Made by a program: the position numbers and the translations under genes. A stretch of DNA of 64,000 bases, from assembly GCF_041929845.1 (NCBI RefSeq), contig NZ_JBHEEH010000012.1, positions 23,673 through 87,672 of the forward strand. Reading direction: 5' to 3'. The notes beneath the pieces are model-generated. The model was not told the origin of the DNA. It ran no database searches and was given only the letters and a program-made list of their open reading frames with translations. The stretch's first letter is position 1. Each line of letters begins with the position of its first letter. The stretch comes from Paenochrobactrum pullorum. GTDB taxonomy: Bacteria > Pseudomonadota > Alphaproteobacteria > Rhizobiales > Rhizobiaceae. Positions 1 to 9,035 of the stretch are shown here, piece after piece.

Positions 1-1391
1 ATCATACGGGTGATCATTGCAGCCTGTGTTTGCGGCTGGCCTTCGCCACCCATGGTACCATAGGCCATCACCGGCTTGCCATCCTTCATCAACATGGCAG
101 GAATGATGGTATGGAAGGTGTGTTTTCCAGCTTCCAGACAGTTTGGATGCTTTTCATCCAAAGCAAAGAACGAGCCGCGGTTCTGCATGATGATACCAGT
201 ATTACCGGCAATCACTGCAGCACCGAAGTCGTGATAAATTGACTGGATATTGGAAACCATCATGCCATCGGCATCAGCTGCACAGAAATAAACGGTGTCG
301 CCATCCGGCGAACGGTGGGCGAAATTGCCGCCGTGTTTTACACCGGGTTCGATTGCGTCGAAACCTAGCACAGTTTCATCATTGATGAGCTGTTTGCGTT
401 TTGCTGCATATTCCTTCGAGAGGAAAGTATCGAGCGGAATTTTGACGTGTTTAGGATCACTCAGCCATTCGTCACGATCAGCAAAAGCTACCTTCACCGC
501 TTCTACTAAATGGTGATAATAAGCGGCGGTGTTGTAGCCCCATGATTTGACATCATATTGCTCCAGCAAATTCAGAATTTGCAACGCTGCAAAGCCTTGC
601 GTTGCTGGTGGCAGCTGAAACACGTCATAGCCTCGATAAGTCGAAGTGATCGGCTCTGCCCAAGTGGCATGATATTCCGCAAAATCCTCATAGCGCAGAG
701 GGGAGCCCTGGGCTTCCATGGATTTTGCCATTTCTTGTGCGATCTGGCCTTCATAAAAGCCTTTGCGCGGCCCATGTTCGGCCAGATATTCAAAGGTTTT
801 CGCCAGTTCCGGCTGAGCGATGAACTCACCGTCCCGTTGTGGCTTGCCTTTTGGCAGAAAGATGCGTGCCATATCGGCATTGGCATTAAGGATAGCCTCG
901 TCCGTAACAAGCCAATCGGCCAGCGAGCGTGACACTGCCATACCGTGGCGGGCATAATGGATCGCATCGGCAAACAAATCAGCCCAAGGCAGCTTGCCAT
1001 AGCGTTCATGCGCCAGACGCCAACCGTCAACCACGCCCGGTGCCGTAAGAGCTGCCAATGCGCCCCGCATCGGAATCTGGTCGGTGTGGCCGTGTTTCTC
1101 ATAAAACTCGCGAGTTGCGAGTTTGGCAGCAGGGCCTGTTGCCTCAATCGCTTCAACGCTTGAAGCTTTACCGCCAGCGATAAGCAAGAAGGCGTCACCG
1201 CCAAGGCCGGCCATATGCGGGTAAACCACACAAAGAGTGGCGTTGATTGCAATAGCCGCATCAACAGCGCTCCCGCCGCGGCGCAATGCTTCCTGTCCGG
1301 AAGCTGAAGCCAGATAATGCGGGGAGCTGACCATACCGCGCTTGGCGAAAACTGCCGGTCTGCCGGTTCTTGGTCCATCAGCGTTAATCAT
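1..1391 (-). CDS. Gamma-glutamyltransferase-family protein (3' end outside window)
   Basis: N-terminal nucleophile hydrolase of the gamma-glutamyltranspeptidase family, which self-cleaves before a Thr and transfers or hydrolyses gamma-glutamyl (or related acyl) groups. Seen: an N-terminal stretch with HMAGLGGDAF and a processing site GDTVYFCAADADG whose Thr is about residue 366, then YGTMGGEGQPQTQA near the cut end. Canonical GGTs carry Thr-Thr-His at the cleavage site; here it is Thr-Val-Tyr, so substrate preference may differ. The N terminus shows no signal peptide, so a cytoplasmic protein is likely. Start is the ATG at 1391; the frame stays open to base 1 and the C terminus lies beyond the window. 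It is the last visible gene of a minus-strand unit after a lactate-type permease and a small membrane protein. Family call firm, substrate unknown. Confidence 0.88.
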   Translation of the reverse strand, partial: MINADGPRTGRPAVFAKRGMVSSPHYLASASGQEALRRGGSAVDAAIAINATLCVVYPHMAGLGGDAFLLIAGGKASSVEAIEATGPAAKLATREFYEKHGHTDQIPMRGALAALTAPGVVDGWRLAHERYGKLPWADLFADAIHYARHGMAVSRSLADWLVTDEAILNANADMARIFLPKGKPQRDGEFIAQPELAKTFEYLAEHGPRKGFYEGQIAQEMAKSMEAQGSPLRYEDFAEYHATWAEPITSTYRGYDVFQLPPATQGFAALQILNLLEQYDVKSWGYNTAAYYHHLVEAVKVAFADRDEWLSDPKHVKIPLDTFLSKEYAAKRKQLINDETVLGFDAIEPGVKHGGNFAHRSPDGDTVYFCAADADGMMVSNIQSIYHDFGAAVIAGNTGIIMQNRGSFFALDEKHPNCLEAGKHTFHTIIPAMLMKDGKPVMAYGTMGGEGQPQTQAAMITRM

Positions 1392-1438
1392 ATCAAACCC
1401 TTTATACTATTTTAAAAAGCAGATGACTGATCAGTCAC

Positions 1439-1636
1439 TTATTTAGCTTTGGGAGGAAACAGCACACGCTGTAGCGGGGGGATGATGGCGGCAATGCTTA
1501 ATGCCACCATGCCGATTGTCGACATTATGCGCCAATCATTCGTGGTGCCAAGGCTGACCAATGGCAGTGCTACGATGAACAGCACGAATGAAACACTCAA
1601 GTAAGACAAACGATTTTGTAGAATACGCTTAATCAT
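1439..1636 (-). CDS. Small two-helix membrane protein
   Basis: A 65-residue protein that I do not recognise as a named family. It has a basic N terminus (MIKRILQNR), a hydrophobic segment at about residues 11-30, a short polar turn (GTTNDWR), a second hydrophobic segment at about 38-55 and a basic tail ending PPKAK, so two transmembrane helices are expected. It starts 13 bp after the permease stop and ends 48 bp before the gamma-glutamyltransferase start, all on the minus strand, so it is probably co-transcribed. A small partner subunit or stabiliser of the permease is a reasonable guess from position only. Confidence 0.65.
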   Translation of the reverse strand: MIKRILQNRLSYLSVSFVLFIVALPLVSLGTTNDWRIMSTIGMVALSIAAIIPPLQRVLFPPKAK

Positions 1637-1648
1637 AATCTGTCTCCT

Positions 1649-3280
1649 TTATTGTACGATCAAAGCGAGGATGACGGTGGCAATGCCTGTCAAAACGAAT
1701 GCCGCGATTGTCCAAGGCATTGTTTTACGCAGGATTGCACCTTCCTGACCATTGATACCGGTTGTACTTGCACCCATAACCACATTAGCAGGGGCAATCG
1801 CATTACCAATGGCACCACCAGCACTTTGTGCAGCCAGAATGGTTGATGGCGGCAGACCTTTCGCTTCAGCCAGATTGACTTGCAATTCCGAGAACAGAAC
1901 CTGCGAAGAGGTGGAACTGGAGGTGATAAATGCACCCAAGATGCCGATACCATTGGCGAGGAAAGCAAACACATAGGTCGGAGCAATGGCTGCGATACCA
2001 AGGGCGAGCATGGTATTTTGGCCGGTGAGTTTCATGATCGAAGCCATAACAAGGAAGGCAATGATCGGAACTGACGCAGGAATTGCGCTGGCAAAAAGAC
2101 CCTTAACCACACCCGGTATTTCTTTGCCGGTGGCTTTTGCCCATTGCTTGAAATAACCAAGCTTGGTGAAGCAGAACCACGTGATCAGCGCGGTCACTGT
2201 GATTGTTGCACCTGGATGGGCAAACATATGCAGTGGTGAATAGCTGGCAGTTGCAGCCGTTTCAACACCCATACCTGTGGTAGTGGCAGGGAAAGGCAAA
2301 CCGAAGTTTGGGATGTAAAGCCATGCATGAAGACGGTCGATCAGCGAGGTGCCGAGTGCTAAAATTGTCAGCAATGCATATGGCGAGAAGGCTGCCAATG
2401 TATCCATTGGCGGTTCTGCACCGGTTTCTTCCAAATGGGCTGCTTCCTGCATGGCAGGACGATCAACAATGGTTTCATCGGCTTCCTTGTAGCGCGACCA
2501 TTGCGACAGCGGATAAAGCGCGAGCATTGCCAATGCAGCAGGCAAGAAGGCTGCCAGAATCGGGTCGATAGAGACCACCAAAAACTGACCTACACCGTGG
2601 ATGAATGCGATGATGAGTACAAGCGGCCAACCGGCACGAACCGCTGCACCACGACCATACATCCAGACAACCATAAAGCCGCCTAGAACAGACTGTATCG
2701 CAATCAGGATTGCAGCTTGCAGCCCCATGGAAAGGCTTGTGGCAGCATCCATTTCGACAACTTGCAAGGTTGCAAGCCAGCCGACACCCAATGTGCCGTA
2801 AAATTTTGCCCAGATATGCGCGATGATCGGAATAGCAACCGCATAAACCGGACGCATACCAAATGCGACAAGCAGGGGAGCAACAACGGCAATAGGTGTA
2901 CCGAACCCATCAATCCCTTGCAAGAAGGAAGTGAATACCCAACCGAGCGCTACAATGATGAAAAGCTCATTGCGGGACATGCGGGAAATCCCGCGCCGCA
3001 AGGCATCATAGCCACCGGATTGGTTCATGATTTGATAGAGCAGCAATGCAGGCCAAATCACATAGAGGATTGGCATTGCGTCCCAGATACCGCGGGCAGA
3101 GGCAACGGCCAATGCGCGTGTCGAGGCTTCAAAGGCAAATACCGCGACGCCTGCCGCGATAAAAATACCGGTGGTGCCGGCTTGCTGTGCTGTCCAGTTC
3201 ATACCCACCATGAGCACAATCAGGGCTACTATGGGAGCAGCGGCCAACAGCCAGTGTAGTAAGTTTAAATCTAATGACAT
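1649..3280 (-). CDS. lldP: L-lactate permease family transporter
   Basis: Member of the LctP/LldP family of polytopic inner-membrane carriers, which import lactate (some members glycolate) with protons. The 543 residues are almost continuously hydrophobic helices, with family stretches such as FTSFLQGIDGFGTPIAV (about 115-131) and SSSTSSQVLFSELQ near residue 445, and ASTTGINGQEGAILR near the C terminus. Length matches the family. Start is the ATG at 3280; the ribosome binding site is weak. First gene of a probable operon with the small membrane protein and the GGT-family gene. That company is unusual for a lactate carrier, so the substrate may not be lactate. A lactate oxidase gene (lldD) is present at the far end of the window. 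Confidence 0.88.
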   Translation of the reverse strand: MSLDLNLLHWLLAAAPIVALIVLMVGMNWTAQQAGTTGIFIAAGVAVFAFEASTRALAVASARGIWDAMPILYVIWPALLLYQIMNQSGGYDALRRGISRMSRNELFIIVALGWVFTSFLQGIDGFGTPIAVVAPLLVAFGMRPVYAVAIPIIAHIWAKFYGTLGVGWLATLQVVEMDAATSLSMGLQAAILIAIQSVLGGFMVVWMYGRGAAVRAGWPLVLIIAFIHGVGQFLVVSIDPILAAFLPAALAMLALYPLSQWSRYKEADETIVDRPAMQEAAHLEETGAEPPMDTLAAFSPYALLTILALGTSLIDRLHAWLYIPNFGLPFPATTTGMGVETAATASYSPLHMFAHPGATITVTALITWFCFTKLGYFKQWAKATGKEIPGVVKGLFASAIPASVPIIAFLVMASIMKLTGQNTMLALGIAAIAPTYVFAFLANGIGILGAFITSSSTSSQVLFSELQVNLAEAKGLPPSTILAAQSAGGAIGNAIAPANVVMGASTTGINGQEGAILRKTMPWTIAAFVLTGIATVILALIVQ

Positions 3281-3652
3281 TTTATACCATTATTTTTTAT
3301 CTCCCGAAGGAGAAAAGGGGGGGCGCGGTCTTTATGTGGTTAGACATTTCATTTCATATAATAAAAAGTATTCATTGATTGTAATCAATCTTATTAAATT
3401 GATTGCTAATATTATAATAAGTTAAGGTTATTTCTTATGGTTAAGAAATATAAATATCAAATATATGTGATAATTTATTACGTTTTTTATCTGTAATTTG
3501 TTTTAAAGTAATAGATTATTATTGTTACCTTTTATTAATTTTTATAGTTCTGATTAAGTTTAAATGCGGGAATGTTTATTCAGTTATCTGATTTCGTTGT
3601 TATTTTGCTTAATATTGTTCTTTGAATATGTTCTTAGGGAAAATCGGGTAAC
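3281..3652. other. AT-rich intergenic region upstream of lldP
   Basis: No gene is supported here. The stretch is strongly AT-rich and holds the upstream control region of the permease, including the inverted repeat at 3374-3389. Close to the permease start (about 3301-3312) is a short CTCC-TTCG-GGAG hairpin on the transcribed strand, too small to call a terminator. The rest, toward the tRNA terminator, shows nothing recognisable. Confidence 0.6.
3374..3405. promoter_or_regulatory. Candidate operator upstream of the permease operon
   Basis: A perfect inverted repeat, ATTGATT-GT-AATCAAT (3374-3389), followed by a third half-site ATTGATT at 3399-3405, sits roughly 95-125 bp upstream of the lldP start. 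Such a dyad plus extra half-site is typical of a repressor or activator site, but no regulator gene is adjacent and the surrounding AT-richness raises the chance of coincidence. Confidence 0.35.
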
Positions 3653-3675
3653 AAAAAAGCCCGCGCAAGCGGGCT
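3653..3675 (-). terminator. Rho-independent terminator after tRNA-Leu
   Basis: Stem AGCCCGC/GCGGGCT with a four-base loop, followed on the minus strand by a run of six T. It lies about 47 bp downstream of the tRNA 3' end. Confidence 0.85.
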
Positions 3676-3721
3676 CTTTGAGGTGCTTCTGGACCTTGGT
3701 AGTGGTCTGAAGACTTAGGAA

Positions 3722-3808
3722 TGGTGCCCAGAAGAGGACTCGAACCTCCACGCCCTTGCGAGCGCCAGCACCTGAAGCTGGTGCGTCTACCAATTCCGCC
3801 ATCTGGGC
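3722..3808 (-). tRNA. tRNA-Leu (anticodon CAG)
   Basis: Complete 87-nt class II tRNA read on the minus strand. Acceptor stem GCCCAGA pairs with TCTGGGC, the anticodon stem CCAGC/GCTGG encloses loop TTCAGGT with anticodon CAG, a long variable arm follows (GGCGCTCGCAAGGGCGT), the T loop is TTCGAGT, and the CCA tail is encoded (TGG at 3722-3724 on the plus strand). A 72-codon open frame over the same bases is a by-product of the tRNA sequence. Confidence 0.97.
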
Positions 3809-3818
3809 GTTGGTGATC

Positions 3819-3847
3819 CGTTTAAGGGGCTAAACGTCTGCTGTCAA
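3819..3847 (-). promoter_or_regulatory. Sigma-70-type promoter of tRNA-Leu
   Basis: On the minus strand TTGACA (3847-3842) is followed after 17 bp by TAAACG (3824-3819). The -35 is a perfect consensus match and the -10 is weak. Placement would start transcription only a few bases before the mature tRNA. Confidence 0.6.
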
Positions 3848-3978
3848 TCGGCTTTTTATAAAGTTTTGATATTTTTTAGGCTGTCTTGTGTAAAAAAACT
3901 ATAAATAATGCCATTCATGTGTTTTCAGTTTGTCTTAAGATGTTCTAAATCTCCAGAATGGCATTATATTTGAAGCAC

Positions 3979-4602
3979 TTAATCCGCTGAGAGCACTTGC
4001 TTGGAAGCAACAGTCGAATCGGCATTCAGCTTATAAATGATCGGCACGCCGGTATTGAGTTCCTGTGAGAGGATTTCTTCGCTGGTCAGGCCGTCAAGCG
4101 CCATGATGAGGGCACGCAGTGAGTTGCCGTGGGCCGCAACCAGCACGGTTTCGCCACGTAAGACATGCGGCTGGATTTTGTGCAGGTAATAAGGCCAGAC
4201 ACGGGCACCGGTATCTTTCAGGCTTTCACCGCCCGGAGGGGGCACATCATAAGAACGGCGCCAGATATGAACCTGTTCTTCGCCCCATTTGGCGCGGGCA
4301 TCATCTTTGTTGAGGCCGGAGAGGTCACCATAATCGCGCTCGTTGAGTGCCTGATCACGGATGGTTTCTAAATCAGATTGACCGAGCTGATCAAGTATAT
4401 GCTGGCATGTCACCTGAGCGCGTGACAAATCGGATGTGTAAGCAATATCGAATTTCAGGCCAGCGGCTTTCAAGCGTTCACCGGCGGCTTTTGCTTCGGC
4501 GTGACCTTGTTCGGTCAGGCCCGGATCACGCCAACCGGTAAAAAGGTTCTTTAGGTTCCATTCACTTTGACCATGACGAACGAGAACGAGAGTGCGGGAC
4601 AT
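3979..4602 (-). CDS. gpmA: 2,3-bisphosphoglycerate-dependent phosphoglycerate mutase
   Basis: Interconverts 3- and 2-phosphoglycerate in glycolysis/gluconeogenesis through a phospho-histidine. The N-terminal motif LVRHGQSEWN (from residue 6) supplies the phosphorylated His, and AAHGNSLRAL in the C-terminal third supplies the second active-site His; YDVPPPGG is also typical of the dPGM family. At 207 residues it is the short alphaproteobacterial form. ATG at 4602 is preceded by a good AAGGAG. It follows dapB by 33 bp and probably ends the mgsA-glk-ABC-dapB-gpmA unit. Confidence 0.96.
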   Translation of the reverse strand: MSRTLVLVRHGQSEWNLKNLFTGWRDPGLTEQGHAEAKAAGERLKAAGLKFDIAYTSDLSRAQVTCQHILDQLGQSDLETIRDQALNERDYGDLSGLNKDDARAKWGEEQVHIWRRSYDVPPPGGESLKDTGARVWPYYLHKIQPHVLRGETVLVAAHGNSLRALIMALDGLTSEEILSQELNTGVPIIYKLNADSTVASKQVLSAD

Positions 4603-4635
4603 GCTTATGCGCTCCTTGAAAGTTAAAGATGATGA

Positions 4636-5472
4636 TCAGTCGTTCAGACCAAGTACATCGAACATGGAATAAAGGCCTGGTTTTTTACCCGTTGCCCATA
4701 AAGCTGCTTTAATCGCGCCACGGGAGAAAACGGTGCGGTCTTCTGCGCTATGTGCCAGCGTGACACGTTCAGAGGAACCAGCAAAAATGACTGAATGTTC
4801 GCCAATGACCGAACCACCGCGTAGACTTGCAAAACCGATTGTGCCGGTTTCTCTGGCACCTGTAATGCCGTCGCGGCCACGTTGGCTAACCTCATCCAGA
4901 TTGACATGACGTCCATCAGCAGCGGCGCGTCCCAGCATTAAAGCAGTACCGGATGGCGCATCGACTTTATGTTTATGGTGCATTTCCAATACTTCAATGT
5001 CGAAATCTTTTGGATCGAGTGCTGCTGCTGCTTTTTTAACAAGCCCTGCCAGCAGATTAAGCCCCAAGCTCATATTGCCGGATTTGACAATTGTTGCATG
5101 ACGCGCGGCGGCTGCGATTTTTTCTTCGTCTTCAGCACTCAGGCCAGTGGTGCCGATAACATGGACGATACGGGCTTGTGCAGCATAACCGGTATATTCA
5201 ATGGTTGCTTCAGGACGGGTGAAATCAAGCACGCCTTCGGCTTTGGAAAAGGCGGTAAGCGGATCATCTGTGATGGCGACGCCGATTGGTCCAAGACCTG
5301 CAAGCTCGCCGGCATCACGGCCTATCAGCGGTGAACCTTTGCGCTCGATAGCGGCGGCAACGCGCACACCGTCGATCTCGGCAATGGCACGGATAAGAGC
5401 CTGTCCCATACGGCCACCCGCACCAACAATTACCAAGCCCATATCGGCGTTTTGTTCACTAGCCCCACTCAT
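4636..5472 (-). CDS. dapB: 4-hydroxy-tetrahydrodipicolinate reductase
   Basis: NAD(P)H-dependent reductase of the diaminopimelate/lysine pathway, cytoplasmic. The nucleotide-binding motif VIVGAGGRMGQAL starts near residue 14, the family signature EMHHKHKVDAPSGTAL is in the second half, and DFTRPEA follows the Rossmann core. Length 278 is normal. The start codon overlaps the stop of the upstream ABC exporter gene (ATGA, 5469-5472), implying translational coupling. dapD of the same pathway is at 18.4-19.2 kb. Confidence 0.96.
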   Translation of the reverse strand: MSGASEQNADMGLVIVGAGGRMGQALIRAIAEIDGVRVAAAIERKGSPLIGRDAGELAGLGPIGVAITDDPLTAFSKAEGVLDFTRPEATIEYTGYAAQARIVHVIGTTGLSAEDEEKIAAAARHATIVKSGNMSLGLNLLAGLVKKAAAALDPKDFDIEVLEMHHKHKVDAPSGTALMLGRAAADGRHVNLDEVSQRGRDGITGARETGTIGFASLRGGSVIGEHSVIFAGSSERVTLAHSAEDRTVFSRGAIKAALWATGKKPGLYSMFDVLGLND

Positions 5473-7337
5473 AAGTGTTCTCCTGTCGTCTTTTCATTCT
5501 CATGTTCGATCAATGCTGCGTCATTGTTTTTGCCGCTTTGCAACTGATAGAAACGGGCATAAATACCATTTTCCATAGCGATCAGATTGCGGTGAATACC
5601 TTCTTCAACCACGTAACCATTTTCCATTACAACGATATGATCGGCATTGACGATGGTTGAAAGACGATGCGCAATTACAATGGTCGTGCGCCCTTGCATG
5701 ACATGTTCCAATGCCTGCTGAACGCGTTTTTCCGATTCATTATCAAGTGCCGATGTTGCCTCATCAAGCAACAAGATCGGCGCGTTACGGATGATGGCAC
5801 GGGCAATGGAGAGGCGCTGACGTTGACCGCCGGAAAGGGTAACGCCATTTTCACCAACCGGCGTATCATAACCATTGGGTTGCTGAACGATAAATTCATC
5901 CGCATGGGCAAGTTTGGCAGCTTCCAGTATTTCTGCATCCGTTGCATCAGGTCGACCATAGCGGATGTTATCGGCAATGGTGCCTTCAAACAGATAAGGC
6001 TGTTGCGACACGTAAGCAATTTGGTGACGCAGTGAATCCTTGGTGACTTTCGCAATATCCTGATCATCGATAAGGATTTTGCCGCTGTCGATATCATAGA
6101 AGCGTTGGGTGAGGGCAATCAATGTTGATTTCCCAGCCCCTGATGCTCCCACAACAGCTGTGACTTTGCCGGGTTCAGCCACAAAACTGATTCCATGCAA
6201 AACTTCTGCTTTGCCATAAGAGAAGCGCACATCATCAAAACGGATTTCACCTTTGCCGACCTGTAATGTGCCGGCATCAGGCGCATCCACCTGACGTGGT
6301 TCAATGTCGAGGATTTCATAAATCATCCGCGCATTGACGAGCGCACGTTCAAGGCCGACCTGCAAACGCGCAAGGCGGCGTGCCGGATCATAGGCCAGCA
6401 ACAGTGCCGTGATGAACGCAAACATGGCGCCCGGCGGCTCTTGATTAATGATGGCGCGATAACCGCCATAGGCAAGAACACCGGCTACGGCAAAACCGGC
6501 CAGAATTTCAGAGATCGGCGTGGTGCGCTCAGAAACGCGGGCGATTTTGTTGGAACGCTCTTCAGAGCGGTCAATCAGATTATAGAGTTTACCGCGCAGC
6601 TGATCTTCCATCGTAAAGGCTTTGACGATCGCAATACCTTGTACGGATTCCTGCATCGCGCCAAGCAAATGCGAGTTAAGGTCAACCAGATCACGGGTGA
6701 CCGTGCGGATACGGCGTGAAATATAAGAAACCGCATAAATCAGCGGCGGGCCGATAAGAAAAACGACAAGCGAGAGCACCGGATCTTTATAGAACATCAC
6801 CGCAACAAGACCAACAAGACCGATCACGTCGCGAGTGATTGAAGTAATGGTGATGCTCATCACGTCACGGATACCGTTGACGTTTTGATTGATCTGGGCC
6901 GCCAGATGGCCGGATCGGGCATCACTATAAAAATCAAGGCCAAGCTTCATCAGGTGGTCGAACATACGCTTTTGATAGCGCGCCACAAGATTATTGCCAA
7001 TTTTGGCCAACTGAACAGATTGCACATAGCTGGCCAAACCGCGCACGATAAAGGCCAGAAATAATGTACCGCAAATGATCGGGATGAGATCAATTCGCTG
7101 TTCATAGAAAATCTTATTAATGACCGGTTCCATCTGGAACGCCAGAAAACCGCTGCTGAGCGCGACCAGAAGCAGAGCAATAATGGTCACCGCATAGGTA
7201 CCTTTATAATCACGCGCGTTTTCAGACAAAACGCGGCGGATAATACTGCTGGCTTCAGTAGGGTCGATTTTCTTTTTTTTCTTCCGTTTAATCAAGCTAA
7301 AGGCACTTTTCGTGAGGCAAAAGCCTTGGACTGCCAA
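5469..7337 (-). CDS. ABC exporter, fused permease-ATPase (MsbA-like)
   Basis: Half-size ABC exporter: about six transmembrane helices (residues about 45-325), then a nucleotide-binding domain with Walker A GASGAGKST, Q-loop region YVSQQPYLF, signature LSGGQRQR, Walker B ILLLDEATSALD and switch His in IAHRLST. It probably works as a homodimer exporting a lipid, peptide or drug; the exact cargo cannot be read from sequence. There is no good ATG. The frame opens with TTG at 7337 without a clear ribosome binding site, and another TTG at 7295 is possible. A lysine run (about residues 18-23) precedes the conserved region. It lies between glk and dapB. Confidence 0.92.
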   Translation of the reverse strand: MAVQGFCLTKSAFSLIKRKKKKKIDPTEASSIIRRVLSENARDYKGTYAVTIIALLLVALSSGFLAFQMEPVINKIFYEQRIDLIPIICGTLFLAFIVRGLASYVQSVQLAKIGNNLVARYQKRMFDHLMKLGLDFYSDARSGHLAAQINQNVNGIRDVMSITITSITRDVIGLVGLVAVMFYKDPVLSLVVFLIGPPLIYAVSYISRRIRTVTRDLVDLNSHLLGAMQESVQGIAIVKAFTMEDQLRGKLYNLIDRSEERSNKIARVSERTTPISEILAGFAVAGVLAYGGYRAIINQEPPGAMFAFITALLLAYDPARRLARLQVGLERALVNARMIYEILDIEPRQVDAPDAGTLQVGKGEIRFDDVRFSYGKAEVLHGISFVAEPGKVTAVVGASGAGKSTLIALTQRFYDIDSGKILIDDQDIAKVTKDSLRHQIAYVSQQPYLFEGTIADNIRYGRPDATDAEILEAAKLAHADEFIVQQPNGYDTPVGENGVTLSGGQRQRLSIARAIIRNAPILLLDEATSALDNESEKRVQQALEHVMQGRTTIVIAHRLSTIVNADHIVVMENGYVVEEGIHRNLIAMENGIYARFYQLQSGKNNDAALIEHENEKTTGEHL

Positions 7338-7571
7338 AGCTGTTTGCGGTTGAAAATGCTGTCACCAATGCCTGAAGCTTTGAGCTTTCAAGCCAGAGGT
7401 TCCGGCGGCCGGTCACAGACAGAATGCGAGTTCGCCTGAGACAGAATTTCCTATAACCTTATCAGAGCCTGTTGACCATGCCTAATGCATGGCCATTTTA
7501 TTGTGGGACAAGAAAATAAACTACTTTTGAAAATCATCATGCAGGTTTTAAGGGCGGTTTTCGTTAAAAAT

Positions 7572-8606
7572 TTAATCGGCACTAATCCAGCGACGGCCTT
7601 CGGTAGCAACCTGAAAACGTGCCGGACTGCGGGCAAAGGCCGAAAGACCGTTTAGAGCGGCCAATTGATGGGTGACGATATGAACGGGGATATCACGCAT
7701 AATATGAGAATGGGGGGCTTTATCTTCAAAATTGGCACGGAAGGTGCCTTTTTTAAGAATGGAAACAATTTTTTGTGAAATGCCGCCGGAAAGATAAACG
7801 CCGCCATGTGCCATGAAAATAAGTGCCAGATCACCGGCAATGCGGCCAAGATAGGCAGCAAACAGGTCAAGCGCTTCAATGGCTTGCGCGTTACTTTCTT
7901 CCAATGCGGCAGCGGTAATATCTGCCGGAGTGTTCAATACGGGTTTCATAGTATCCGCAGTGCAAATGGCCTTATAAAGATTGCACAAGCCGCGACCACA
8001 GAGAATCTGCTCGGCAGCCACACGGCCTTCGATTGTTTCGACATGCGGGAAAATTTCATAATCGCGCTTGGTGCGCGGGCCTAAGTCAATATGGCCGCCT
8101 TCACCAGGAACCGGTATCCATGAACGATGTGCGCGCAAAAGCCCGGCCACACCCAAACCAGTGCCCGGCCCAAGCACCACGCGGGTGGCCTTGATTTCTC
8201 CGGATCTGCCGCCGATTTGTTCCAGATACTGGCTGTCGAGGGAAACGGCGGCGAGGGCTTGTGCTTCAAAATCATTGAGAATGGTGACATCTTCAAATGT
8301 CATAGTTGCGATCAATTGCTTTGGACGCACCACCCACGGGCAGTTGGTGAGTTCAATTTCATCGCCGTCAACAGGACCGGCAACAGCCAGTACCGCTGAT
8401 CGTGGTTGTAAGGAAGTATGGTTTAAAACTGTGCTTTGAATGGCTTCATCAATACTGGCATAATCGGCAGTGTTGATAACCGGAAATTCTCGCGGCTCGG
8501 CATGGGCATCAACAAGAATGGCAAAACGCGCATGGGTGCCGCCGATATCGCCGACCAGTACAGGAAATTTAAAAAATGGTTCGCTATTAAAATTATCAGG
8601 CATCAT
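7572..8606 (-). CDS. glk: Glucokinase
   Basis: ATP-dependent phosphorylation of glucose in the cytoplasm (bacterial Glk family). Seen: phosphate-binding motif VGDIGGTHARFAIL near residue 17, ILNDFEAQALA carrying the catalytic Asp, GPGTGLGVAGL, and GGVYLSGGI in the ATP-binding part. Length 344 is usual. Two adjacent ATGs (8606, 8603) follow AGGAA. It sits 51 bp downstream of mgsA and 234 bp upstream of the ABC exporter frame. Pairing a glycolytic entry enzyme with methylglyoxal synthase and, further down, gpmA suggests a central-carbon unit. Confidence 0.95.
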   Translation of the reverse strand: MMPDNFNSEPFFKFPVLVGDIGGTHARFAILVDAHAEPREFPVINTADYASIDEAIQSTVLNHTSLQPRSAVLAVAGPVDGDEIELTNCPWVVRPKQLIATMTFEDVTILNDFEAQALAAVSLDSQYLEQIGGRSGEIKATRVVLGPGTGLGVAGLLRAHRSWIPVPGEGGHIDLGPRTKRDYEIFPHVETIEGRVAAEQILCGRGLCNLYKAICTADTMKPVLNTPADITAAALEESNAQAIEALDLFAAYLGRIAGDLALIFMAHGGVYLSGGISQKIVSILKKGTFRANFEDKAPHSHIMRDIPVHIVTHQLAALNGLSAFARSPARFQVATEGRRWISAD

Positions 8607-8657
8607 ATTTCCTGTCAGTTACCAAAGAAAAAAGTGATTTTAAGTGTATATCGGTTT

Positions 8658-9035
8658 TCAGTTCAGTGCTTTGATCAGCATCTCGGCGGTTGCCCGGTTT
8701 AAAGCCATCGGCAAATTATAGACACTGCCAAGGCGGGTGAGTGCTTTCACATCCACATCATGGGGCAATGGTGACAACGGATCGATAAAGAAAATCAACA
8801 GTTGCACGGTGTTTTCAGCAATCATAGCTCCTATTTGCTGATCGCCGCCCAATGGCCCGCTTTTAACGCGCTCTACATTTAAAACGGGACAGGCATCTTT
8901 AATCAAACCGCCGGTGGTGCCGGTGGCGACAATTTCATATGCTGCTAATTCTGCCTGATGGGTTTTGGCAAAATCAACCATATCATTCTTTTTCTGATCA
9001 TGGGCGATCAGAGCTATACGCTTAATTTTTACCAA
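8658..9035 (-). CDS. mgsA: Methylglyoxal synthase
   Basis: Converts dihydroxyacetone phosphate to methylglyoxal and phosphate, a bypass used when sugar phosphates build up. Motifs: LIAHDQKK at the N terminus, GTTGGLI for phosphate binding, SGPLGGDQQIGAMI with the catalytic Asp, and FIDPLSPLPHDVDVKAL with the conserved His. I prefer the TTG at 9035, which gives 125 residues and has AAAGGA upstream. The frame is open to 9113, but those extra 26 residues have no family counterpart that I recognise. It is first in the mgsA-glk group. No glyoxalase gene is in the window. Confidence 0.93.
   Translation of the reverse strand: MVKIKRIALIAHDQKKNDMVDFAKTHQAELAAYEIVATGTTGGLIKDACPVLNVERVKSGPLGGDQQIGAMIAENTVQLLIFFIDPLSPLPHDVDVKALTRLGSVYNLPMALNRATAEMLIKALN

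Noticed and set aside
572..1378. 268-codon minus-strand frame
   Set aside because: Out of frame with the GGT-family gene, which reads through the same bases with clear family motifs in another frame.
3584..3802. 72-codon open frame on the minus strand
   Set aside because: It is the tRNA-Leu sequence and its terminator read as codons.
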